From Calliphora vicina (taxonomy: Eukaryota > Arthropoda > Insecta > Diptera > Calliphoridae), in contig NC_088781.1 in the NCBI RefSeq assembly GCF_958450345.1, positions 78,691,797-78,755,796 of the forward strand: a stretch of DNA of 64,000 nt, in the 5' to 3' direction. A model generated the notes under the pieces. That model saw nothing but the letters and a program-made list of their open reading frames with translations. It did not search any database and was not told the origin of the DNA. Below are positions 43,161-52,989 of this stretch, one piece after another. The first letter of the stretch is position 1, and each line of letters opens with the position of its first letter. Made by a program: the position numbers and the translations under genes.

Positions 43161-43770
43161 ATTTCGGTTTGAGTAAAAAATTCTAAAACGGCAAAGAACC
43201 GATCAACGAAAGAGTTCCATATTTCTATAACTGCATATGTTTCTTAAAGTATTTTTACTATCACACGGTAAATAACGTCACAGTAGGCACTTTTCTAAAA
43301 AAAACTCAGTTTTTGGAACACATTTTATCCGTTTTAGGAATTTCGGTATTTGAAAATATTTTACATTAATTCTAATTTTATATTTTTATTCGTGAAAATC
43401 GCCATATTATAATTTTTTAGTTTTTATGGTAAAAGAAGTTCCAAAATTTTATAAAATTATTTAATTTTATTAAAATATCAATCCTCTAGTCATAATGTTT
43501 TCAACAATATCAAATACTTATATAAAAAATTCCTTTTTTATTAACTCCTCAGAAGTTCCACAAACCTTGCCCCCGAAAATTCTTAAACGGGCAAAATGTG
43601 TTCCAAAAACTGAGTTTTTTTTAGAAAAGTGCCTACCGTGACGTTATTTACCGTGTGATTGTAAAAATACTTAGTAAGTATGTATTTACAAACATGGGAT
43701 TATACAAATATGGAACTATTTTGTGGATCGGTGCTTTGCCTTTTTAGAATTTTTTACTCAAACCGATATG
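43161..43770. repeat. Imperfect inverted repeat with roughly 190-bp arms
   Basis: The left arm 43161-43348 and right arm 43572-43770 pair over several blocks: ACACGGTAAATAACGTCAC / GTGACGTTATTTACCGTGT, and AAAACTCAGTTTTTGGAACA / TGTTCCAAAAACTGAGTTTT. CGGTTTGAGTAAAAAATTCT / AGAATTTTTTACTCAAACCG forms the outermost block. About 220 bp lie between the arms. It is probably an old fold-back DNA element. No target duplication was identified. Confidence 0.7.
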
Positions 43771-46609
43771 CCCGCATAGGTGAGCCAAATTTTTCTTTAC
43801 ACGCTTTTGCATTAAGTTATCTTTCTGGATCATATGAAAATTCTATATAGTCCCGAAGAAAAAAATATGGCCCTTTCTACAAGTTCCAACTGTGGATGCG
43901 TTTCACTTTTTATAGGGAAGAGATAACTGTTAGCAAGTTGTTTTTATTTTATTTCCAATATAGCTGATATTTTAAAAATAAATTTCGAACCTCCATAGGC
44001 CCGCCGTATCTAAAAAACTATAAAAAGATCGAGCAAAATTAAAAAAAAAATAAATCAATGAACCTGAATATCTCTTCAACTAATAGAGATAACCTACACT
44101 TGTAAGATCTTCTCAAGGACTATTTATATTCAAAATTTCAGTACATTCGGATCATAATTGGATTTTTGGCTATTTTTTGTTTAAAATTTGAGACCAGAGG
44201 TGACCAATTTTGAGGAGCTACGTACTGTCCCCAATAGCGCTAGGAAGCACAACAAACGTAAATCAAATATTCGTTTAACCCACAAATGTGTTGCTAAATT
44301 TATTATTTTAGATTTACAATTCACAATAGAACTACATAATTCATTGATAATATAATTTATATAAATATATAATTTGTTGTTTCGTATAAAATAACAAATC
44401 AAAAGAAAAAAAATTTAAATTAATTTGATGTAAGCCAAACAAAAAAATAAGACAATTTTGATAATGCTGTAGTGCATGGACGGAGGGAATTGGTCATGCC
44501 TGTCGCAAACACTTATGACAGTGCAGATGATAAAGTGTACTATATAAAATTTTATGTTAAGGTATTTATACCCTACACCACCATTGGGAGGGTATAATGC
44601 GTTTGTGCAGATGTTTGTAACGATGTCATAGAAGAAGGTTGTGTTGTCGCTTGTTTCTTGGTTTAGCACATGAATGTTTATGAATAAATGTTAATGCAGA
44701 GGTGGATAATTAATATTATTGTTGTACCTTTTTTAGCATTTACACTACATATTAAGTAGTTTTTAGAATTATAAACTATTTTAAATGTTTTTGTTCTCAG
44801 CTTTAGATGCATAATGGGTTTTTAGAAGTTTCTTGTAAATTATGATTATTTAATACACAATAATTGCTAGACAAATAGGTTAGTTAACATGTTCAGTTTT
44901 CCATGCCTGTCTTGTAGTGAAGATGAGAGTACAACTATTTCTCATTTCTTGTTTTTTCGCTCTTACACATATACAAGTGCAAAATGTAGTAGTATATGTC
45001 TGCCGGTCGCGGATGAAACCTTGTGCGCAGAGCAGTGTTGTCACCAATACAATTATAAACTACACATGCCTCATGCCTAAATTACACATACGAGAAAAAA
45101 TTACACATGTAAATAAATTTTCGTGATTTCAATAGGAGAAATTGTCTAAAATTGTCATGAATATAAAATGTTTGTCACAGTGGACTCTGGGATGTTTGGA
45201 CCAAATACGATCACTTTATTGTCAATGGACCATTTTGCGCTGATTTTAATTTAACCAGGAATTGGATATATGTATGAGGGGTATTAAAGCAAGGTTAGCA
45301 ATCTCTTTTTTTAGTGAACTTTTCTAATTTAATGAATTCTTGAGATCAGTCAAATATGTCAATCCCACATACGCTTTAAACAAATATTAATCAATGTCCA
45401 TTCGGAGATTGTTCCATTGGAAATTGTTACATTTTTATTAAAAATTTAACAATATTTAAAAAATAGCGTTTGCTTTCGAATTTTAATTTATTCCTAATTT
45501 ATATTAAGTGCTTTGAAATCGGTTTTGTTTTCAGTTTCAAAAATAAATATTTTTTACTATTTGTTTAAAAATTATAGCTCTGATAATTTTCCTTCCCAGT
45601 AAATACTTTAGCAGTAAAATCTTGTAACGTTTATATTTTTAAAATATGTAGTTATAAATTTGAAATAAAGCTTCCAAAATAGTAAGTCAATTTTATTGCT
45701 TATTATTTAAAACACAAACAGAAACCAGACAGACAATAGCACAAAAACAAAACAGTTCTTAGGGGTATAAAAAATAACTAGTAACAATTTGTAAATAAAT
45801 TTTTCTCATACAAATTCCTACGTTCTTGTTTTTTCTCTTAAGATTGGCTAACGTTACCCCGAAATTATAAACAATTTAAAATTATAAAAATACAAATTTT
45901 CGATTTTGGGTTATCTTGAAAATTAACGTTTTTCCAATAACAATTTGTAATAACTTGTAAAAATGTATAGTTATTGAATAGTATTTGTTGTTTTATTTCT
46001 TTTTTTATGTTGAAATTAAAAGTCTTATATGTAATAAACTAAAATTTAGTTACTATTACCAATTTTACGCAAACAAAATTATCACAAACGGCGAAATGTC
46101 CACTTGGAAAACCGAACATAGCAATCTCCAAATTAATTATCGTATTTTTCTGCAAACCTTAATGTTAATTTAGTTCAAACTTGATTCATATCTTCATCTT
46201 ATATATAAATAAGCCACACGTTTTTTGTGGTACACTTATAAGTATGTTTCGTAAAGTAAATTTCGGCCACCGTACATTAGTACATATAATTCCATTATAC
46301 TGAGTAACAAACGAGTACAATATAATAAATATGAATACATTTAGAGATACTGGATTTTTTTTTATCAACTAAAATAGAGGATATATGTAGCTACTTTCCC
46401 TTATATAAATGTACATATTTATTTCAGTCGGTTTTGAAATCTGAACAATCCATAATTCATTGAATTAAAATCCAATATATAGATAAAAGACATACATTGA
46501 CAATATATTTTGGATATAATTGGAATTTAAAATTACACATGAATTACACATTCACTCAATTACACATGGGCTACACATCCAAATTAAAATTACACACAAT
46601 ATGTGTAAT
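43771..46609. other. Unassigned intronic or repeat sequence
   Basis: AT-rich with no gene recognised. At 44565-44640 the stretch TATTTATACCCTACACCACC...GGGTATAATGCGTTTGTGCA resembles the terminal region of a widespread dipteran Tc1/mariner-like repeat. Copies of TTACACATG recur near 45080-45110 and 46530-46610. A 53-bp repeat shared with 38281-38333 lies at 46195-46248. Confidence 0.4.
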
Positions 46610-47285
46610 TTTGAAGATATTTCGATAAAATTTGGTACATATATTATTTTCGGCCCAAGGACCTATTGAAACTGGCTGAAATCGGTCCATTATTTCACCT
46701 AGCCCCCATACAAATTTCCTCTCGAAATTGGTCTTTATCGGTCATAAATGTTTAATTTATATATGTATCTACACAAATTTCGCTCCAAATAAGTTTTATA
46801 TAAACAAAATTCATGTCACTAAATTTTGTTACGATCGGTCCATAATTAGTCAGAGCTCCCATATAGACCCGCTTCCGAAAATCACTTTAACGTGCATAAA
46901 TCGCTTAAAAATGTTGGTATTCACACAAAATTCAACATAGTAAACTTTTATATAGTTCTGTAAGCATTTAAGCGCCATTTTTCGGAAATATATTTTTATG
47001 GGGGCTACGGGAAATCATATACCTATTCCTACCATTTTCTATAAAGTATGTTCGTTTACATAAAAATAAAATAGGAAAAATTTCATGGAATTATCTGTAA
47101 AATATTTAAAGAAAATAGCAAACGAATTATGAAAAATGTCAACATTTTGGGGGGTTGTCTCACAATTAGTTCCATAACTCTTGCTAATGTTTTTCTCAGA
47201 CAGACGGACATGGCTCAAACGACTTAGAATTTCATAAGGATCAAGAAAATATATACTTTGTTGGGTCTCAGATGAATATACTTGT
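46610..47285. mobile_element. Dispersed dipteran repeat fragment, possibly Tc1/mariner-derived
   Basis: The text alternates phrases such as AAATCGGTCCATTATT, TCGGTCCATAATTAGTCAG and CCCCCATA. It ends with CAGACAGACGGACATGGC...GGGTCTCAGATGAAT. I recognise this style from abundant non-coding repeats of higher flies. No ends or target duplication can be fixed here. Confidence 0.4.
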
Positions 47286-47870
47286 AATTTCTTTTCTAAT
47301 CCTGTAAACTTTTGCTGTGTATTTTAGACTTTATTTGCCTCTCCTTGTAGACCGGGCATCCGCGATAATTAGCGGAATGATCTCCACCGCAGTTACCACA
47401 TTACCTACTGAGCCCATTCTCAACTATATCACATTGTACAAAGAGTGCAGGCCTCCAGATGCAACACATACTGTGCGTAGGGTTCAATAATTACGTGTAT
47501 GTCCAAATTCCTGACAATTACTACACTGAACTGGACGATTACGCTTAAGAGGTTCCTCTATATTTACTCTACGATTCAACAAATATCTTAGAGAGTATAT
47601 AGGGTGAGTTTAATTTTTTTTTTTAATTTCCCATCATCAGACTCTAACTCAACCCTAAACATTGGCTGAGGAACCTTGTTTCTATTAAATATATTGACTT
47701 CATTCTTTTTCTGATAGCCCAATTCTTTCAGGGCCTCCTTGATTTCGTTTGTATCTACACTGGATTCTATACCTTTTATGACTACTATCAAGCCCTTGCT
47801 ACTTTTGAGTTCATATGTATAAAAGTTTTTCTTACTTTCATACATTAAACACATTCAAGACAGCAGGTTA
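47286..47870 (-). pseudogene. Jockey-clade ORF1 fragment (Jockey-F)
   Basis: The - strand encodes the RNA-binding middle of a Jockey-type ORF1 (TYELKSSKGLIVVIKGIESS near 47820-47760, then VPQPMFRVELE). Broken zinc-knuckle remnants follow: a QCSNCQEFGHT-like stretch near 47540-47510 and a CGGDHSANY-like stretch near 47400-47370. It is related to Jockey-A1 and Jockey-B ORF1 but diverged, and both ends are truncated. At least two frameshifts are present. Confidence 0.75.
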
Positions 47871-48837
47871 CCAACTTCAATCTGTCAAAAATAAAATACA
47901 CACATTTATATGAAGATGATTATTTTGACGACAGCATAGTTACACGGCCACACGACTACTCATGCCGATGTAGCCGAATTAGGCTAATTTCTATTTTTGT
48001 CAACTACAAAACAGAAATAGTGTTGCTAATATAATAAAACATGTAAATCAAATTAGTGCTTAAAAAATATATATTTTTTTACTCAATTAAGAGAAGTTTC
48101 TGATAACCATATTAAAGTAAATTAATAACAGGTACATAAATTATTACCACATATATATTTTTACTCAAAATAATAGTTTAAATCTTAATTACTTTGGAAT
48201 TTTGTACGGTTATTTTCTTCAGCTCAGAAAATGGCTAGATTTAGAATTAAAAATGGCTAGAAATGGCTAAAAACCAAAATGACTGAATACAAATTCATAA
48301 ATATTGTCTTTTTTAGTGAGATCGACTTTATTAGTATACAAAATATTACATTTCTTAGCAGATTAAAAATTGTAATATCAATATAAATTGATTCCTTTTT
48401 GATAAATTAAACAAATTTCTGGGCACTTATAAACAAAATCGGATCCATTAAATAAATGAAAAATTGATTTTTGAACATGACTGATGTTTTTCCTTTTACA
48501 CAATTACGCAGCCTGTTCTCATCAAATCCACTACGTAAGAGTTATTTGTATTTTTTACGTTCTTGCTTTGTGTTTTGTTTACTTTCGGGTTGTGTACGTG
48601 TAAATTCATGAAAATGTTCGTAATCTCAACAATATGAATGCCTACCAATGGTTTAACCAAAGAATATAAATAATGTAAATCATATGATATATATTCTTTG
48701 GTTAAACTACAACACAAATTTCGTCGTTCAAGCGTTATTGCGGAACAAACAAACTTACAAAGTTTTTTTGTTCCGTTTAATTAAGAATAATTTAAAAGTC
48801 ATATACACATTTACATTTGTAATTTCTTTGAACACAG
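47871..48837. other. Intron sequence upstream of the kinesin exon
   Basis: AT-rich with no coding. A short hairpin, GGTTTAACCAAAGAATATA paired with TATATTCTTTGGTTAAAC, lies at about 48651-48715. The last 20 bases are pyrimidine-containing and end in the acceptor ACACAG (48832-48837). Confidence 0.55.
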
Positions 48838-49408
48838 ATGTCTACAGCAGGGTGCATTAGCCCGTACAACCGCATCTACCCAAATGAACGATCAGTCATC
48901 TAGGTCCCATGCAATATTTACAATTTTAATAAGAAGGCAACGTTTTATTACATCGGCAAGCGAATTTGTAAAAGATGACCTCGAAACTTTAACAGCAAAA
49001 TTTCACTTTGTTGATTTGGCTGGATCAGAACGACTGAAACGTACAGGCGCTACAGGTGAACGGGCTCGTGAAGGTATTTCAATAAACTGCGGATTGTTGG
49101 CATTAGGAAATTGCATTTCCGCACTAGGAGATAAAACCAAAAAAACATTACATGTACCATATAGAGATTCAAAACTCACCAGATTGCTGCAGGACTCACT
49201 AGGTGGCAACAGTCAGACTATTATGATTGCGTGTGTATCACCCAGTGATCGAGATTTCATGGAAACTTTAAATACGCTTAAATATGCAAATAGAGCCAGG
49301 AATATAAAAAATAAAGTACAAGTAAACCAGGATCAAAACTCTCGTACAATTTCCCAGTTACGCAGAGAAGTGGCGTCACTTCAATTGGAACTTTTAGAAA
49401 TTAAACAA
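48838..49408 (+). CDS. Klp31E: Internal exon of a kinesin-4/KIF21-type motor (Klp31E-like)
   Basis: A 571-bp open exon bounded by an acceptor (AG at 48836-48837) and a perfect donor GTAAGT at 49409-49414. It encodes the C-terminal half of a kinesin motor domain. Switch I is NDQSSRSHA, switch II is VDLAGSERLKRTGATGERA, and the region HVPYRDSKLTRLLQDSLGGN follows. The motor ends with ETLNTLKYANRARNIKNKV, and then the start of the coiled-coil neck. The GERAREGISINCGLLALGN segment and the NKV-VNQD neck are typical of KIF21/Klp31E, plus-end motors acting on microtubule growth. Exon phase is 1 at the 5' side and 0 at the 3' side. No other exon is visible in the window, implying introns of more than 48 kb upstream and 14 kb downstream, unless this is an isolated duplicate exon. 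Confidence 0.88.
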
Positions 49409-49777
49409 GTAAGTTTCTAATATAATATTCCAATCAGTATTTGTATTATTGGATTTTTTATCATATAGTTTTTAACTTTTTATTTGACCAAACTGCAGCG
49501 AAAAAGAACCATTAAATATATTTGCCGTGTGGTCACACTATGTCAAATACATCTATTAAATAATTGTTTGATCAAATAGAGCAAAAACAAAAATTTATTT
49601 GCTCAGCATGGCGGAAAAATAAAATAATATTATTTAAATATTTTTAGTACTAAATTAAAGACACAAATTCACATCATAAAAAATAAAACTGTATTTGTGG
49701 GTGGCATGTCACAGTGTCCATTGACATAATGTCCATGGACATTTCTGATCATTTATTTATAAGAAAGACTTTATCTA
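49409..49777. other. Intron sequence after the kinesin exon
   Basis: Donor site then AT-rich sequence. No further exon was recognised. Confidence 0.5.
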
Positions 49778-49957
49778 GCGAAGCCGCCTGCAGCGTTCTA
49801 TGGAGGAGAAAGTCCCTAAGGGCGGCCACAGGCCACCACACAGAAAAACTTTATTTGCGAAAACTGTTTGGTTTCGCAGAAAAAGGTTTTTATTATTGGA
49901 GGCCTGCGGCCGCTCTTAGGGACTTTCTCCTCCATGGAACGCGGCAGGCGGCTTCGC
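49778..49957. mobile_element. GC-rich snapback MITE
   Basis: The arms GCGAAGCCGCCTGC...GGAGGAGAAAGTCCCTAAG and their reverse complement extend about 70 bp each, with TA on both sides (49776-49777 and 49958-49959). GC content is far above the surroundings. The centre (TTTATTTGCGAAAACTGTTT...) can fold further. TA flanks suggest Tc1/mariner-type mobilisation. Confidence 0.75.
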
Positions 49958-50079
49958 TACATGAAGCTTTCTAATATATGAAGATATTAACTGGTACTGG
50001 GATCTTAATTTTATAAAAATGAGTTTAGCTAAAAAAAATTTGGACATTATGACACTTTCAAAAGTTTCATTTTTTGGAA

Positions 50080-50350
50080 TTTTGGATCGGGTACCCTCTA
50101 TTTTGTTTATATATATAAAGCTATAGTTAAATATAAAATTTTACAATTTTTTCTGTTTTTGTAAACATTTTGCTATTAAGTAAATACTTTTGCAATTTAA
50201 TTTAAAAGAATCGAAATGTCTAATGAGATATAAAAGACAAAAATTGGTTGAACAATTTTAAAGTTATTATAAATTTGCCAGGCCATTAAAGTGTCTCAGG
50301 CCACTAGAACAAGAAATGTAGGAACAAAATTAACATATTTTGAGAAATCA
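50080..50350. repeat. Partial arm of the fold-back family (see 57508-63133)
   Basis: TACCCTCTATTTTG, then TATATATAAAGCTATAGTTAAATAT, and on to GCCAGGCCATTAAAGTGTCTCAGGCCACTAGAACAAGAAATGTAGGA match the outer part of the arms at 57508-57835 and 62780-63130. A later part of the same arm reappears at 52110-52270. Confidence 0.75.
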
Positions 50351-50521
50351 TAATATTAATAGGCAAGTCGATTTCTGTAGACCCCTTTTACGCTCACATT
50401 ATACATTCAATTTGGGCAAGAAATATACTAATTTAAAGGGATTTATTCACAGATGTGCAGAATGTATATTTTATTGAAATCGGTTCAGTTTTTTTAGGAG
50501 TTATAAGAGTTTAAAGATGTT

Positions 50522-51028
50522 CCCAGCAAAAACTTCGCTTACAAAGCTACAAGTAATGTCTTTTTTAATAACTTACTTTCGAAATAGTAAAGTCTAAAAA
50601 ATCAAAATAAACAAACAAAACGCATAAACAGTTACTTTTTCTCAATTTGCCCATTTATTTTATTACATGTTTATTTTCAAAAAAAACAGTAAAGAATATA
50701 TTATTACTGTGTGAAAACCATTATTTGATGCACAATAAAATAGCAGTGGTGTAGTGAGTACAACAGCAGACTAGCAAACGGATAGTTGTTGGTTCGACTC
50801 GTGGCTGCGACTTATTATTTTTTTTTATTTTTTGTTTGTAAATACACAATTCTATAAATAACACTACTAACAAAACAACTTATTTTCGTCCAAAAATTGT
50901 GTATTTAAGTAATTACTTTTGGGACATCGCGAACAAAAATAAATACTTCTTTCAGTAGAATAGTAAGTAGTCTTATCGTCAAATTCCCCTTATTTTTCAG
51001 CTTATTTGTAAGCAAAGTTTTTGATGGG
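50522..51028 (+). mobile_element. Inverted-repeat element with one tRNA-like module
   Basis: The ends CCCAGCAAAAACTTCGCTTA and, reversed, CCCATCAAAAACTTTGCTTA differ at two positions. They match the ends of the element found twice inside Jockey-A (4902-5476 and 60367-60940). TT flanks both sides, compatible with a 2-bp target duplication. The interior differs from the LINE-borne copies but also holds a tRNA-like module with box B GGTTCGACTC. This is an independent member of the family at a non-LINE site. Confidence 0.7.
50738..50812 (+). other. tRNA-like module with box B GGTTCGACTC
   Basis: GTGGTGTAGTGAGTACAACAG resembles a D arm with box A. AGACTAGCAAACGG resembles an anticodon region, and GGTTCGACTC is a good box B about 45 bases further on. 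Acceptor-stem pairing is weak (GCAGTGG against CGTGGCTGCG), so it is tRNA-derived and not a canonical tRNA. Confidence 0.5.
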
Positions 51029-51274
51029 TTACTAACACATATGCAAAAACGTGTACATGTGAACCGTAAGCTAAAAAGTAAACAAAGCAAAGCGTGTTTG
51101 TTCAATTTGTTGTTGTAAATAAATAAGAAAAACAATTAAACAGTAATGATTTCGCTCTGTTTGAAGTGAGAGTTGTTTTAGAAAACAAAGAAGTAGACTT
51201 TAGTAATTTAAAGTCACAATATATATTTTGAAGGTGTTTCTATTTATTTTCTAATTGTAAATAAGTAAATAGTT

Positions 51275-52040
51275 ATTTTATAATATGTGCAGAACTATAA
51301 TTGTGATGGTTTTCAAACTTCATACGAATCAATTACTTATCACTACATGAAGTTTAATCGAAAATACAAAGTAAATAGTTATTTCTAAATATTTTGTGAA
51401 CTATAATTGCAAGATTCTTCAATCTTAGTCTAAATGGCTCTTTTATAATTTTGCATAGTTTCGATGAAATTGTTCGGGATTGGAATAGTGGGCGTGGCAC
51501 ACCCTATACAAAGTATACAATTAATTTCGAATATCTGTAGAACTATAATTGTAAAAGTGTTTAAACTTTTAGCGAATTAATTTCTTATTACTGTGTGGAG
51601 TTTAGCAGAATATAGACGATCGCACATAAAATGGAAGGGGTCGGAAAAGGAGGTGAGTCACCTCCCATACAAAGTAATAATTGCAAGATTCTTCAAACTT
51701 TGTCCGCATAGCTCTCTTACCATTTTACACAGATTGGCTGAAAATGGTCGGGATTGCATTAGTGCTTGTGGCACAAAGTAAATAATTAATTTTGAATATG
51801 AGATAACTATAATTCTAAAAGAATTTAAACTCTGTAGCAATCAATTTATTACAGTTTAGCTAAGCAGCAATGAACCCTCCCATATAAAGGAAAGTTAAAG
51901 TAATGCTTGATATTTACATAAAAGGTTTAAAATGGGTGGAATCAGAGCAGTGGAGTGGTATCTCCCATACAAAATTAGTTAGTTATTTTCGAATATCAAG
52001 TGAACTGTAATTGAGAGATTCTAAAATTTCGTATGTGTTA
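51275..52040. repeat. Degenerate tandem repeat, about 125/250-bp period
   Basis: The phrase GAACTATAATTG(C/T)AA recurs at about 51290, 51404, 51538, 51806 and 52010. It is accompanied by CTCCCATACAAAGTA and GATTCTTCAAACTTTGTC. The larger unit is about 250 bp. It looks like the satellite-like interior of a fly repeat. No coding. Confidence 0.65.
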
Positions 52041-52109
52041 TTTTCGTATTTCCATTCATATTTTTTAATTTTACTAGGTTAGGGGTAGCGAAGTGCACCG
52101 GGTTATGCT

Positions 52110-52270
52110 AGTATTAAAATAGGGAATAAAAATGTGAAAAAAGTTTGTCAAAAAGTATGTCCTCCTATAACATACTTTATGGCCATATTTTGGCGAATGG
52201 CCCAATTTCCTTACTGTTATTAATTTTAAGTAAAATCTGTTCAGAATATTATAGTCCAGTAGCCCGTTTA
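52110..52270. repeat. Second piece of a fold-back family arm
   Basis: AATAGGGAATAAAAATGTGA through TTTTGGCGAATGGCCCAATTTCC to CAGAATATTATAGTCCA matches 58055-58235, the inner half of the arm whose outer half lies at 50080-50350. Some 1.75 kb, including the tandem repeats and a TIR element, lies between the two pieces. Confidence 0.7.
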
Positions 52271-52783
52271 TGTATTTCTCGAATCGTAAAACTTTCCGCA
52301 TGAAACGATTGAATTACATCAAAAACAGTGTAAAATGAAACAAAAAATGGTTTTTCACACACAATTGTTTCTGTATCATTACTTTGCGAGAATTATCTGT
52401 CATTTAAATAATTTTCCATTAATTATTGGAAAGATGTGAGAAAAAGTGTTTCTGCAGCAAAATTTTGCGAAAAGTTTCTCAAAAGAACTGTCAAAATTTA
52501 AATTGGTGCGAGAAACCCAAAATTTAAAAAATATGGTTATTTTTATTTTCTTTTTTATAAATATTTAGACCAAATCAGCCGAAAAGAGTTTATCAGAGTT
52601 TAAATATAATAATTATGTATATATACACATGTACATTAGAGTGTTCCAAAACATTTTTTTTTTGGAATTTGTTTAATTCTAATTTTTGAAAAAGTTTATT
52701 TATTTAAATATTTGTGGAGGTAAAATTTTTATTGTTTTAATGTCTAAGAATGTAGCCGCAAGAAAGAAGTTATTTTGTTAAGT
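52271..52783. other. Unassigned AT-rich sequence
   Basis: No gene or repeat was recognised. Confidence 0.4.
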
Positions 52784-52989
52784 ACTTGGTACTTGTTGGC
52801 AACGCCGAATAACCTTAGTGGTTCAAACGGTGATGCCACAGCAATCCCCCCGCTGGAGGGGTCTCACCTAAACATGAGAGGGATCGTGACCCGTCTTCCA
52901 CTTGTAGTTGCTTTGGGTTGTTGCTCTCTGCGTGAAAGATTGTTGTCGCTTGTTGCCTCAGTGTTAGAACTTTGTTGACTGTCAGGTAA

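Noticed and set aside
49714..49974. 86-codon open frame over the GC-rich palindrome
   Set aside because: Coding-like only because a GC-rich inverted repeat lacks stop codons. Both arms are the same DNA reversed, and no family resemblance is seen.
50905..51135. Short frame with a hydrophobic start
   Set aside because: Spans the edge of the 50522-51028 TIR element; no protein family resemblance.
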